A stretch of DNA of 64,000 bases from Pseudolabrys sp963742345 (GCA_963742345.1 CAVULO010000008.1:124001-188000), one strand, 5' to 3'; positions 29,830-39,217 are shown, numbered from the stretch's first letter. Notes: a model not told the origin generated them from the sequence alone. Made by a program: numbers and translations.

Positions 29830-31374
29830 ATGAAGATGGTGAAAAGTCTTCTCCTTGGCTCGGCAGCGGGTCTCGTTGCGGTGGCAGGGGCGCAGGCAGC
29901 CGATCTTCCCGTTAAGGCCAAACCGGTCCAGTACGTGAAGATTTGTAGCCTGTATGGGGTGGGGTTCTATTACATCCCCGGCACTGATATGTGCATCAAG
30001 GTTGGCGGATGGGTCCGCGCCGAATACGCGTACGGCGATAACGGCAACATGAGCAACGGTCCGTGGGCTGCCCAGGCCGGCAACCAAGGTACCAGCAACA
30101 GCACGTTCCGCGCGCGCGGTTACATCACGGCTGATGCCCGCAACCAGACCGAATACGGCACGGTGCGCGGCTACATCGCGGTGGGTCTATCCACCAGCGA
30201 CATCGGTCTCAACACGGCGGCGAACCAGTTCAGCGCCAACCGCGCCTTCATCCAGTGGGCGGGCTTCACGTTCGGTCTGGCACAGTCGTTCTACGACTTC
30301 TACAGCGTGCCGGCGACGTCATATTGGGGCAACTTCCTGGCCTCTGACACCGGCGATCCGGGCTGGTTTACGATGGGCTACACTGCGCAATTTGGAAACG
30401 GTTTCTCGGCTACCCTCGCAGCCGAAGAGCGCCGCGTTACGCAGATCATCAACGAGAGTGGTGGTGCGTCGCTCGCTGGCGGTTCGATCAATCCGGGAGC
30501 CTTCAACGCGGCTGGTGTTTCTCAGGCCGGTCTAACGACTGCAGGCGCTGGCGCCTACGGCGGCTTCCAATGGCCGGATATCGTCGGCAATCTGCGCGTC
30601 GACCAGACTTGGGGTTCTGCCCAGATCATGGGTGCCATCCATCAGGTCAACTCGCTCTACTACCTCGGCACCGGTTCTACGATTGCGAGCAAACTCAGCG
30701 GCCACCCGGATGACAAGGTGGGTTGGGTTGTCGGCGCCGGCATCAAGCTGAATGCACCGATGATTGGCCAGGGCGACTTCTTCCAGGCCCAGGTCAACTA
30801 CACTGAAGGTGCACTCAAATACATCTTCCAGGCGACAAACTTCAACTACGGTATCATTGAGGGAAGTCGCGCCGGATGGGGTGTCGTGAGCGATGCGACT
30901 TATGGTGGTTCGCTCGCCATAGCTTCCGGTGTTAACGCTGCAACTGGCCTGAACCTGACGACTGCATGGAACATCAACGCGGCATACGAGCACTTCTGGA
31001 ACCCGCGCTGGAAAACCTCGGTGTACGGCGGCTATGGCGCGGTCAGTTATGGTGGTCAATCCCAGAGCATACTCTGCAATGGCACGACCAACAGCGTGAT
31101 TACCAACGGCTGCGACCAGGACTGGAACATCTGGTGGATCGGTTCGCGCACCCAGTGGAATGTCACGAAGGACTTCTACATGGGCCTCGACGTGCTTTAC
31201 TCAAAGATCGACAGCGCGAACATGGGCAATGTAACGAACGTTGGCGCAACCGCTGTTGCGTCGACCACCTCCGGCGCCGGCATTGCGGCTCTCAACGGAC
31301 AGCAAGTTCTGGCGAGAGAGAATATCGACGCCGTGCAGGTCCGCTTCCGCGTTCATCGCGACTTCTATCCCTGA
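29830..31374 (+). CDS. outer-membrane porin, Porin_2 (Omp2b-like) family
   Basis: This is an intact protein of 514 residues. The signal peptide MKMVKSLLLGSAAGLVAVAG ends in AQA, with cleavage likely before ADLPVK. The mature start continues KICSLYGVGFYYIPGTDMC with the two cysteines typical of rhizobial porins, then IKVGGWVRAEYAYGD. Many aromatic-bounded beta strands follow. The end, VRFRVHRDFYP, has a C-terminal aromatic as expected for barrel assembly. A GGAGG sits five bases before the ATG. A strong terminator follows at 31403. Confidence 0.92.
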   Translation: MKMVKSLLLGSAAGLVAVAGAQAADLPVKAKPVQYVKICSLYGVGFYYIPGTDMCIKVGGWVRAEYAYGDNGNMSNGPWAAQAGNQGTSNSTFRARGYITADARNQTEYGTVRGYIAVGLSTSDIGLNTAANQFSANRAFIQWAGFTFGLAQSFYDFYSVPATSYWGNFLASDTGDPGWFTMGYTAQFGNGFSATLAAEERRVTQIINESGGASLAGGSINPGAFNAAGVSQAGLTTAGAGAYGGFQWPDIVGNLRVDQTWGSAQIMGAIHQVNSLYYLGTGSTIASKLSGHPDDKVGWVVGAGIKLNAPMIGQGDFFQAQVNYTEGALKYIFQATNFNYGIIEGSRAGWGVVSDATYGGSLAIASGVNAATGLNLTTAWNINAAYEHFWNPRWKTSVYGGYGAVSYGGQSQSILCNGTTNSVITNGCDQDWNIWWIGSRTQWNVTKDFYMGLDVLYSKIDSANMGNVTNVGATAVASTTSGAGIAALNGQQVLARENIDAVQVRFRVHRDFYP

Positions 31375-31402
31375 TCGCGTGATCATGGACCTCTGAACAA
31401 AG

Positions 31403-31434
31403 GCCCTCGGCGGGAAACCGCCGGGGGCTTTTTG
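31403..31434 (+). terminator. rho-independent terminator of the porin gene
   Basis: The arms GCCCTCGGCGG and CCGCCGGGGGC pair over 11 positions with one T-G wobble around a GAAA loop, and are followed by TTTTTG. It is 28 bases after the porin stop. Confidence 0.92.
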
Positions 31435-31539
31435 TTAGCATACGGTCAAAAACTCGTGGCAATTCATCTTGCTCCTCAAACGCGTGGTCTCGACAGGGTT
31501 GTCCGGCTAGAGAGACATGCGTTTTCGGTCAAGGTGCGA

Positions 31540-31842
31540 ATGGTGCGTGCAATTCTCGGCTGGAGCCAGACTGAGCTGGGCCGGCGTGTTGGATTGACGC
31601 AAAGAGCTATTCACAAGCTGGAGCGCGGCGAGACGGTGCCTCGGCGCACGACGGTGCGGGCGATCGAAGCAATCTGGCGCGAGCAAGACATCGAATTCGA
31701 GAATTTAGCCGATGGCGGTTTCCGCGTGAACATTGGCACTTCCGCGCTCGACCGCTCTGCCATGACCGAATCACAGCGGCCGTCGGCGCGAAGGCATAGC
31801 CGCATCCGTTCGGCAGATCGTTCGCGAGATAACCGCTCCTGA
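31540..31842 (+). CDS. XRE-family (Cro/C1-type) helix-turn-helix protein
   Basis: This is a small putative DNA-binding regulator of about 100 residues. The HTH reads MVRAILGWSQTELGRRVGLT, QRAIHKLERGETVPRRTTV, then RAIEAIWREQDIEFENL and GGFRVNI, a layout common in short alphaproteobacterial XRE proteins. I chose the ATG at 31540 with AAGG upstream. An in-frame extension to 31432 begins within the porin terminator and is less credible. The Arg/Ser-rich tail after VNIGTSALDRS could be a frame artefact. Targets are unknown. Confidence 0.7.
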   Translation: MVRAILGWSQTELGRRVGLTQRAIHKLERGETVPRRTTVRAIEAIWREQDIEFENLADGGFRVNIGTSALDRSAMTESQRPSARRHSRIRSADRSRDNRS

Positions 31843-31895
31843 GAACATGCCAGGCTGCGTTTACAATCGTTTCCCATGCATCAGAATGGCTTGCT

Positions 31896-33971
31896 TTAAT
31901 TTGTGGCAACAAATGTGGTCAGCTCTTCTTGCAAGCGACCGACAACGGCCGTCCAATCATCCATCCGCTGCTGCCTGAACAATCTTGCGGTCGGATACCA
32001 GGGACTATCTTCTCTTCCTCGCAACCATCTAAAGTCCGGAAAAAACGGTTGAACGCTCCACAGCGGCTTTCCCAAGGCTCCCGTCAAATGTGCAGCGACC
32101 GCATCTACCGAAATGACGAGATCAAGCTCTGCAATTAAAGCCGCGGTATCGGTAAAATCTTTTAGAGCCAGGGCGTGATCCTTAATGTCGGGCCTTGAAT
32201 TTAAGATCGTGCGGTCATGCTCGCGCACGTCCTTCTGGAGGGAATGCCACTCTACATTTTCATTCAAAATCGGCAGAAGCGATTCCAGCGGAATATTTCG
32301 CCATGGGTCATTGCTAGACACGGGACTGCCGGACCAACAGAGCCCAATTCTGGGTCTGCTCTTTTTGCCAAGATTGTTCCGCCAAAGTTCAGTCTTGTCG
32401 GGCGGCGAAACCAGATATGGGACGAGCGCCGGTATCGTTTCCACCGTTGTCTTGAAGGCAAGTGGCAAACTCATCAACGGACAATGGACGTCAAAATCCG
32501 GAATTTGGCTCCCTGCCGCAATAATGCGAAACGTCGGTTTCTGCGCTGTAAATAATTCGTATAGCGCTGCCGGAGATTCAAAAATAATTTGACAATTCAA
32601 CTTGTCGAGTTTGTGAATATATCTATAAAACTGAATGGTGTCGCCAAGCCCTTGCTCGGAATGCACCAGGATTGTTTTTCCGGCAATGTTTTCGTTCCCA
32701 AGCCAAAGCTTTTGTGGGAAACTTCGTGCTAAGAATGCCCTAATCCGAGTTTGCCATCGTCGCTCGTACAACGGCCATCCTTCTTCAAAATTGCCGAGCG
32801 ACAATTTAATAAGTGCCTTAGTAAAATACGGCTCAGAAAATTCGGGATCGAGACTGATAGCTTTGTCGCAGTATTGCAGAGCGTCGTCGTCGCGGCCCGA
32901 TTTAAAAAATATTCCGGCGCGGCCTGCCCAGCCTTGGGGAAGGTCAGGTCTCAAAGTTATCGCCTTGTCGTAGGCGGGAACTGCTTTGTCATCACGGTTT
33001 TTATTAAAGTAAACATTGCCGCGGCCAACCCAGGCAGCCGCAAGATCTGCGTCCAGCTCCAAAGCTTTGTCGTAAGCGGCGATAGCTTCGTCATAGCGTT
33101 TTGTTTCGTACAAGGTATTGCCGCGACCGACCCAGGCATTAGGAAGGTTCGCGTCTAATTCCAAGGCTTTGTCATAGGCAGCCAGTGCCTTATCGTGGCG
33201 TTGAAGCTGAAAAAAAATATTGCCGCCACCGATCCAGGCAAAAATATGGTCAGGCTGGAGTGCCAATGTTTTGTCATAGGCAGCCGCGGCTTCTTCGTAG
33301 CGCTTGAATTCATAGAGGACATTACCGCGGCCAAGCCATGCGTCGGCAAGACGAGGATTTAACGCTATTGCTTTGTCGAAAGCAGCCAAAGCATCGGCTT
33401 GGCGGTTCAAGCGGAAGGATGTTAAGCCGCGGCCATGCCAGGCAACAGCAAGTCCGGGATTGAGTGCCAGCGCCGCATCATATGCGGTAAGTGCTTGGTC
33501 CCACAATTGAAGTGCGGTGAGGGAAAATCCCTTGTTGCACAATGCGTCCAGGTATTTCGAATTTATCGAGATAGCCTTTTCAAAGTCCGCGATGGCTTCT
33601 TGGTATCGCCTTAATTGATTGAAGATTGCGCCTCGCGCATTCCATGTTTCCGCAACTGATGGATTTATGTCGAGAGCTTGACTGAATTTATCCAAGGCTT
33701 CGGCCGGTCTCTTCAGGGCCGTCAAAACAATTCCGTAATTGTAAAATGTGGTGTCCGATTTTGCGTTTTCATTCAATGCCAGACGTATGTAACGCTCTGC
33801 TTTCTCGAATTTTCCGAGCTGCGTTAACAAAACTGCGAATAGATTTAGTCCGGCTACATTCTTCGGATGAACGTCGAGGAATCTTTTGAACAGACGCTCG
33901 GCGTCATCGAAATTTCGGGCCTGAAGTGAGGCGAGCGCGCGCTGAAATATCTTGTCGTCAGACGAGGCCAC
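31896..33971 (-). CDS. 691-residue TPR protein with C-terminal GT9-like glycosyltransferase domain
   Basis: This is intact. Residues up to about 410 form about twelve 34-residue tetratricopeptide repeats. Several central units are close to identical (AWVGRGNTLYETKRYDEAIA then AWVGRGNVYFNKNRDDKAVP), suggesting recent unit duplication. From about 420 comes the glycosyltransferase-like module: PQKLWLGNENIAGKTILVHS, EQGLGDTIQFYRYI, PRIGLCWSGSPVSSNDPWRN and DLVISVDAVAAHLTGALGKP. The same architecture occurs at 24854-26567. The gene has visibly lower GC than its neighbours (AAT, AAA and TTT codons are common), which hints at transfer. The acceptor is unknown. Confidence 0.85.
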   Translation of the reverse strand: MASSDDKIFQRALASLQARNFDDAERLFKRFLDVHPKNVAGLNLFAVLLTQLGKFEKAERYIRLALNENAKSDTTFYNYGIVLTALKRPAEALDKFSQALDINPSVAETWNARGAIFNQLRRYQEAIADFEKAISINSKYLDALCNKGFSLTALQLWDQALTAYDAALALNPGLAVAWHGRGLTSFRLNRQADALAAFDKAIALNPRLADAWLGRGNVLYEFKRYEEAAAAYDKTLALQPDHIFAWIGGGNIFFQLQRHDKALAAYDKALELDANLPNAWVGRGNTLYETKRYDEAIAAYDKALELDADLAAAWVGRGNVYFNKNRDDKAVPAYDKAITLRPDLPQGWAGRAGIFFKSGRDDDALQYCDKAISLDPEFSEPYFTKALIKLSLGNFEEGWPLYERRWQTRIRAFLARSFPQKLWLGNENIAGKTILVHSEQGLGDTIQFYRYIHKLDKLNCQIIFESPAALYELFTAQKPTFRIIAAGSQIPDFDVHCPLMSLPLAFKTTVETIPALVPYLVSPPDKTELWRNNLGKKSRPRIGLCWSGSPVSSNDPWRNIPLESLLPILNENVEWHSLQKDVREHDRTILNSRPDIKDHALALKDFTDTAALIAELDLVISVDAVAAHLTGALGKPLWSVQPFFPDFRWLRGREDSPWYPTARLFRQQRMDDWTAVVGRLQEELTTFVATN

Positions 33972-34237
33972 AGCAAGGTCTTTACAGTGAGGCTTTCAAT
34001 AAATCACGATTTATTATGCTCTGCCAGAGCAATGATAAAAGGAATAAGGGTTTTTTCGTTTTTGCGCAGGACTTTCAAGGAGCGCCAACGCTTCAGAAAT
34101 GCCTTTTACTACATAGATCTTATGCGGCGAAATGGTTCTTTGAAGCTGGATTTGAATTTGCTGCCGAAGAGAACGACGCCACATTGCTATTTTAGGTTCT
34201 TGCGATTATACGGGGGCCGACCAAATCGGATTCCAGC

Positions 34238-34543
34238 ATGCCAGCGCGTATATACATGCCATCCAAGAGCGCCATGCAGTCAGGCTTTGCAAAGACGAAG
34301 GCTTGGACGCTTGACTTTGAGCCGGAGTTGCCACGTCAGGTCGAACCATTGATGGGCTGGACGTCATCCGGCGACATGCGCCAGCAGTTGTCTTTGCGGT
34401 TCGGCAGCAAAGAAGAGGCGGCCGCCTATTGCGAACGCCACGGCATCGCTTATCAAATTTTCGAGGCCACGCCTCTAAAACGGCGAGCTATCGCCTACGC
34501 GGATAATTTTTCTTTCAAGCGGCGCGACGCCTGGACCCACTAA
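34238..34543 (+). CDS. NDUFS4-like accessory subunit of respiratory complex I (ETC complex I subunit family)
   Basis: This is an intact 101-residue protein. It matches the ETC complex I subunit family in layout: MPARIYMPSKSAMQSGFAKT, then AWTLDFEPELPRQVEPLMGW, TSSGDMRQQLSLRFGSKEEA, AAYCERHGIAYQIFE and a basic aromatic end YADNFSFKRRDAW. It is a peripheral subunit associated with NADH:quinone oxidoreductase in alphaproteobacteria and mitochondria. It stands alone here, away from nuo genes, as usual. It converges with the EAL gene ending at 34570. Confidence 0.88.
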   Translation: MPARIYMPSKSAMQSGFAKTKAWTLDFEPELPRQVEPLMGWTSSGDMRQQLSLRFGSKEEAAAYCERHGIAYQIFEATPLKRRAIAYADNFSFKRRDAWTH

Positions 34544-34569
34544 CCAAAAGCAGCGGAATCGCGAGTCCT

Positions 34570-35852
34570 TCAGGCGGGCTGGCTCTCCGGTTTGCCGGCG
34601 GCGCCGTCCAGATTACGGCCCTGGGTCGCCGCGCGCTGGCGCAGCAACGAAATAAAACGCTCTTCCGGCATGGGCTGTCCAAGCAAGAAGCCCTTGGCCG
34701 TAGTCACACCCCATGCTCACCAAAGCCAACGCATCGGCAGCTTTTTCAATGCCTGCGGCTACTACGTAACGCCCGAAATTATGCGCGAGATCGATCACTG
34801 TCTTGCATAACGGCGCGTTGACCTTGTCGGTACCGCAGTCGGTGACGAAGGAGCGGTCAAGCTTGAGTTCCTCGAACGGCAATTCTTCGGCTTTAGCCAG
34901 CGATGAGTAGGCGCGACCGAAATTATCGATCGCGAGCCGTACATTGTGTGGCTCAAGTTTCTTGCTGAGCTCACTGGCGAGCCCGAGGTCGCTGACGATT
35001 TGTTCCTCTGGAACGTCGATGATGAAGTCCGGGCCATTTGTCACTGCTTGGATGGTATTTCTTCACGATCTCTTCAATGGAAATTTTCACGAGAGCAGGC
35101 ACTGGAATATTGACCGCAAGCCGCAAATTGACCCCGAGTTTCGAAAAATGGTCGCTTGTCTTGAGCGCGCTCTCAAGCGCGAGTTCGGACAATTTGAGCG
35201 TAGCCGATTCAGAGGCGTTGGCCGTAAATGCGCCCGCCAGCACGACGCCATGTTGCGGATGGCGCACGCGCGCATAGGCTTCCGCGCCCGCCAACTGCTT
35301 CTTGCGTAAAGCAATTTTCGGTTGATACCAGAACTCGATCCACTTGTTATTAATCGCATCATCGAGATCAAGCCGCGCAGCGACGGCTGGCGGCATACCG
35401 AGCTTGAGTTCCTGAATGATCTTGACGATCGTGTCCGTTTCGAACGGCTTCTTGAGTATCGGCATCATCTGAAGCTTGTGCTGGGCGCCGATCGCCTTCA
35501 CGTGCTCGAGCACGGCTGCGCCACGCGTGCTCATCAATTGCACGGCGCCGCGATATCTGATCTTGCCGAGGGCCACGACCGACTCGATTGCGTCGGCGGA
35601 TTCGAGAGAAACGTTATGAAATACCAGAGCAGGCGCGCGGGTTTCGATTGCCTTGCGCATTGCAGCACCGTCGGGAAATTCGACGGTATCGATGCCGGAG
35701 CCGTGCAGCACAAGCGAAAGAAAATGACGGATGCTGGGCTCTTCATCCACCACATAGCAGAGGGGCGCGCCATCCGGCGCAAGCGGAGGCGATTCGACGG
35801 CGGGGTGTGCGCCGTCGGCTACAGCCGACGATGGGGCAGGCGTCTCGGTCAT
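34570..35852 (-). CDS. response-regulator-like protein with degenerate EAL domain (frameshifted)
   Basis: The N-terminal domain has the receiver fold (LCYVVDEEPSIRHFLSLVLH) but the phosphoacceptor position reads LVFHNVSLES, with His where Asp is expected. The C-terminal domain is EAL-like: KQLAGAEAYARVRHPQHGVV replaces the EALLRW motif, LAIDNFGRAYSSLAKAEELP replaces DDFGTGY, and VVAAGIEKAADALALVSMGC replaces the VAEGVE motif. Phosphodiesterase activity is therefore unlikely. Breaks lie near 35040 and 34700; the end GQPMPEERFISLLRQRAATQ continues to the TGA at 34570. It could be a cyclic di-GMP sensor or scaffold; that is inference. Confidence 0.82.
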
Positions 35853-36142
35853 GCCGTTTTGGCGCGCTCAAACCGAGGGAAATGGAAGGTCCCCCGGCAC
35901 TATTCGTGTGCCAAACTTGTTAATTATGCGTTTCCCATAGGGCGTTGCGCGCCTTTGACAGCTTAAAATCACGCGAGACTTCTGGGATTTTGACGCCTGG
36001 CTAAACCGGCCGAATCCTCCCACTGGTGGATTTGCGCGGTTAGATAGAATGTAAAGAAAAAAGCTATCATAACTGCGGCGTGTCATTCACCGCTCCTTCG
36101 TTGGCGCGAGCGTCGTAGAGCTGAGGATCTTAAGGATTGGAA

Positions 36143-37127
36143 ATGAGGATTTTAGTTGCCGGAGGCGCCGGCTATATCGGTGCACATACTTGCAAGGCTC
36201 TGGCAGGTGCTGGTTACACTCCAGTTACGTACGATAACCTTTCAACCGGTCACGCCGATTTTGTGCGATGGGGCCCGCTTGTTGAAGGCGACATTGGGGA
36301 TTCCGCAAAGGTGACGGCGGTGTGCCACGCGTATGGCGTCGTCGCAGCAATTCACTTCGCTGCGAATGCTATTGTCGAAGAGTCCGTGATCGATCCGGCA
36401 AAATACTATCGAAACAATGTGGCCGGCTACGCTTTCATTCCTGGACGGCTTACGAGCCGCGGGTGTTCAAAACATCGTATTCTCGAGCAGTTGCGCGGTG
36501 TACGGCGCGCCCAAAGAACAGCCAATTACCGAAGAAATCCCGCCAAATCCCATTAACCCATACGGTATGTCCAAACTGATGGTGGAGCGCATACTTTCAG
36601 ATTACGAACGTGCCTACCAACTTCGTTGGATTGCACTCCGATATTTCAACGCCTGCGGGGCCGATCCCGACGGCGATATCGGCGAATTCAGAAGCTATGA
36701 GACCCATTTGATCCCACGAGCAATGATGTGGTTGCAGGGTTACGTCGACGAATTTCGCGTGTTCGGAACCGACTATCCGACGCCGGATGGAACGGCTATT
36801 CGCGATTACATCCACGTCTGTGACCTGGCGCAGGGTCACATCCTCGCATTGCGTAAATTACTCACTCAGGGGGAAGGGGGTGTGTTCAATTTGGGCAGTG
36901 GCTTGGGCTATTCCGTTAAAGAAGTTTTGGATGAGATTGCAAAGACAGCCAGGTCTAAAATCCCAACGATCGCGGGCTCCCGTCGTCCTGGTGATCCACC
37001 GATCCTGCTCGGCGACCCCGCTCGCGCTCGCAACCACCTCGGCTTCATGCCGGTGAATTCAAAACTTTCCAATATTATTGGGACCGCCTGGAGATGGCAC
37101 CAGAGGGCTCACCCCTCTAGGAATTAA
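36143..37127 (+). CDS. galE: UDP-glucose 4-epimerase (one frameshift)
   Basis: This interconverts UDP-glucose and UDP-galactose for surface glycans. The NAD-binding start is MRILVAGGAGYIGAHTCKAL. Then come AAIHFAANAIVEESV, the catalytic Ser region IVFSSSCAVYGAPKEQP and YGMSKLMVERIL (Tyr/Lys pair), then RYFNACGADPDGDIGE and GTAIRDYIHVCDLAQGHILA. One extra G near 36424 splits NNVA from ATLSFLDGLRAAGVQ. The ATG at 36143 is preferred over the TTG six bases upstream. The gene is divergent from the EAL gene across about 290 bases. Confidence 0.92.
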
Positions 37128-37182
37128 ATTCGTGTTTGTCTCCGGCACAGGGCGACCTGCCGCAGGATACCCAGCTTGATCA

Positions 37183-38643
37183 TTACGCCGTCGAAGGCCA
37201 ACTTGAATAATCGTATTTGTCAAATCGTTCGCGGGCGTAGAAGGACGGAAAGAGACGCGTTACTTTCTCGGCCCCAAGAATTGCATAAGCGCTTTTTTGC
37301 AGTACTTGGACTGTTTGCGTCTCATTTGGACGGACAAAGCCACGCCGCAGAAGCGTGCGCGTGAATTCAGAAACGGCGCTGGTTTTCCACGCTATCAGGT
37401 CTTGCTCGTTTCGTGAAAACTCCGGCAGCCCATAAGATTTAACGAGTCCACCAGATTGCGCATCGTGCCTCAGCGAAATAACCGGCGGATAATGTGCTTG
37501 CAGCAGGCACTCGAACATCGAGTACTGGGTCCATTCAGGAACCGATTGAAAATAATAGAACTTGCCTGCGTCTTTTCGCTCCGCAAGGACACGCTTATGC
37601 TCGGGTGCCAGCAACTTATCCAGAAACATAAAGACTGCAAAGATTTTGCCGGAGGCACCCGTTCTGTCGGCAAACATGAAGAATGAGCGGCCAGTAGAAA
37701 TGATATCCACTACCACAGTCGATGCATCGATGCGGCTCGCAAAGAAGGCGTCGAATTGTCGATTGTGAAGCAACCGGCGGCTGAGATCGATGTTGAACGA
37801 CGTCACGCTTGGAAACAGCACGCGAAAAACACGGGAAAGATCGTCACTATCCCGACTTAAAAAAGCAAAGCGGGCGCGTTCGCCGAATTTTTGAACTAGA
37901 TGGACTGCGTAACATACGAGAAAGCTGAGGTATGGCCCCACAACCAATCTGTGGAACAATTCGAAATCCGACACGACGGACCGCAGCCTTACTTCCCGCT
38001 GAATTCGCGCCAGGTGTTCGAGACCTATTGTGCGCAGAGTTGTTTCCCAGTCCGTCAGCTTGGCGTCTCCATTCAATTCGCTTTCGATGCCGTGCGATAG
38101 CGGTATGTCGCAATCGGACTTGGGATTGTCGCCATGATGACGCCGAATGACATAGGCTTGCTGTAATTCCTTCCAGATCGTACCGGTTGCTTTGCCCCAG
38201 TTGGAAGCAACAATAGGGACGTTGGCCACGGCCAACTCGCCGACTTCAAAAAGAAATGAGTTGATTAGCTCCGGTGGAAGATACATGTCGGAAACGATGA
38301 GATCCTGCGGAGCAACCCGTATAACATTGCGCTTGATGGGATAAAGATTTTCTCGTTCTGCGGAAATCTCATCGCTGAGAAACTTGCGCGCAAGTTCAGG
38401 CGACAATCCCTTTCGAACCATTTCATCATAAATGTCGTAGATGACGTACGGTGCGCCGATACGGTCGAGGTCGCGCTGCGCGGCTAGCCGGCGCTCAACA
38501 AAATTGCTGCCCAGATTGCGTGCTTCCACAAGATCGAAAATCTCTTTCGGATCGACAAAGCGAGCGAGCAATGTGTCAAATACATCCCAGGTCGATACAA
38601 TTGGCTTGAGGGTATGCGACACGCGAAAATCCTGACCCAACAC
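37183..38643 (-). CDS. HAD-superfamily hydrolase-like protein (COG5610-like)
   Basis: This is intact, 486 residues. The N-terminus KPIVSTWDVFDTLLARFVDP has the DxxDT-like motif of HAD enzymes, followed by EIFDLVEARNLGSNFVERRL, and later QDLIVSDMYLPPELI as the second HAD motif. The rest (LVVGPYLSFLVCYAVHLVQK, FAFLSRDSDDLSRVFRVLFP) resembles the C-terminal part of COG5610-type proteins, which often sit in polysaccharide loci. The reaction is not known. GC is lower than the window average. It converges with galE (55 bases), so a surface-glycan role is plausible but not shown. Confidence 0.7.
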   Translation of the reverse strand: MLGQDFRVSHTLKPIVSTWDVFDTLLARFVDPKEIFDLVEARNLGSNFVERRLAAQRDLDRIGAPYVIYDIYDEMVRKGLSPELARKFLSDEISAERENLYPIKRNVIRVAPQDLIVSDMYLPPELINSFLFEVGELAVANVPIVASNWGKATGTIWKELQQAYVIRRHHGDNPKSDCDIPLSHGIESELNGDAKLTDWETTLRTIGLEHLARIQREVRLRSVVSDFELFHRLVVGPYLSFLVCYAVHLVQKFGERARFAFLSRDSDDLSRVFRVLFPSVTSFNIDLSRRLLHNRQFDAFFASRIDASTVVVDIISTGRSFFMFADRTGASGKIFAVFMFLDKLLAPEHKRVLAERKDAGKFYYFQSVPEWTQYSMFECLLQAHYPPVISLRHDAQSGGLVKSYGLPEFSRNEQDLIAWKTSAVSEFTRTLLRRGFVRPNETQTVQVLQKSAYAILGAEKVTRLFPSFYARERFDKYDYSSWPSTA

Positions 38644-38749
38644 AGCTCTTTAGTTTGAATGAGACGGTACTCAATATCAATTGCTAGGGCAAAAAAAGCT
38701 TTCATCAGGCACTCGACCAGATTGGGGCGCGATTTTTGTAGCCGTTGGG

Positions 38750-38902
38750 TTAGCGATCTGAGCCGTGCTCTTGTGGCGGCATTTTTTTTGCAGGACCGCG
38801 CTGGCCCGTCTCGGTCATCACGTGGGCATACCAAAAGTCGCGCCAAGCAATCTCGTCGGCGATTTGACGAATTTTAGCAGCAGCAATTTCGGTTTTGCTC
38901 AC
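38750..38902 (-). CDS. 50-residue soluble protein, third of a three-gene mini-operon
   Basis: It starts at GTG 38902, overlapping the stop of the preceding small gene by four bases (GTGA), a strong sign of translational coupling. The product begins MSKTEIAAAKIRQIADEIAW and continues RDFWYAHVMTETGQRGPA; it is mostly helical and charged. It passes through an A8 run in frame (AKKMPPQ). No family is recognised. Confidence 0.6.
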   Translation of the reverse strand: MSKTEIAAAKIRQIADEIAWRDFWYAHVMTETGQRGPAKKMPPQEHGSDR

Positions 38903-38994
38903 GGTACGACTCCCAAAACTACGCAAATGCAGCCAGCCAAGCCAACAGCACAGAGAGCCGAAGAGGCCAAAACGACGAGTTCAATACCGACCAT
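38899..38994 (-). CDS. 31-residue hydrophobic single-helix peptide, second of a three-gene mini-operon
   Basis: The ATG at 38994 is preceded by AGGGGG about eight bases upstream. After MVGIE the peptide is almost entirely hydrophobic (VVLASSALCAVGLAGC is the central part) and can span one membrane. The stop overlaps the GTG start of the 50-residue gene. Short hydrophobic peptides like this can be membrane subunits or type I toxin-like, but there is no evidence for either here. Confidence 0.55.
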   Translation of the reverse strand: MVGIELVVLASSALCAVGLAGCICVVLGVVP

Positions 38995-39016
38995 AATACG
39001 CCCCCTTCAAACACCC

Positions 39017-39217
39017 TCAGTGCGGGTAGGTCAGAGACATCAGCTCGCCCAGCTCATAAGGACGATTTAATCCGCGCGTCGCCTGTTTGGCAGCGCGCTG
39101 CTCGCAATCGAAATGATGTAGTTCGATTGTTTGATCCTCCGAGACATCTTCAAAGAGATATCCAACATAGGCTGCTATACGACCCAACGTGTCGGAGGCC
39201 TGATTGGTGGTAGTCAT
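39017..39217 (-). CDS. 66-residue small soluble protein, first of a three-gene mini-operon
   Basis: The best start is ATG 39217, with AGGAG six bases upstream; in-frame ATGs at 39223 and 39241 have poorer spacing. The product reads MTTTNQASDTLGRIAAYVGY, then LFEDVSEDQTIELHHFDCEQ and a basic stretch RAAKQATRGLNRPYELGEL. It is acidic in the middle and basic later, with no known domain. It ends 22 bases before the next small gene, so the three are probably one transcript. Confidence 0.6.
   Translation of the reverse strand: MTTTNQASDTLGRIAAYVGYLFEDVSEDQTIELHHFDCEQRAAKQATRGLNRPYELGELMSLTYPH

Noticed and set aside
38765..39070. A 101-codon plus-strand frame opposite the three small genes
   Set aside because: No ribosome binding site or domain, and the minus-strand frames there have better starts, spacing and coupling.
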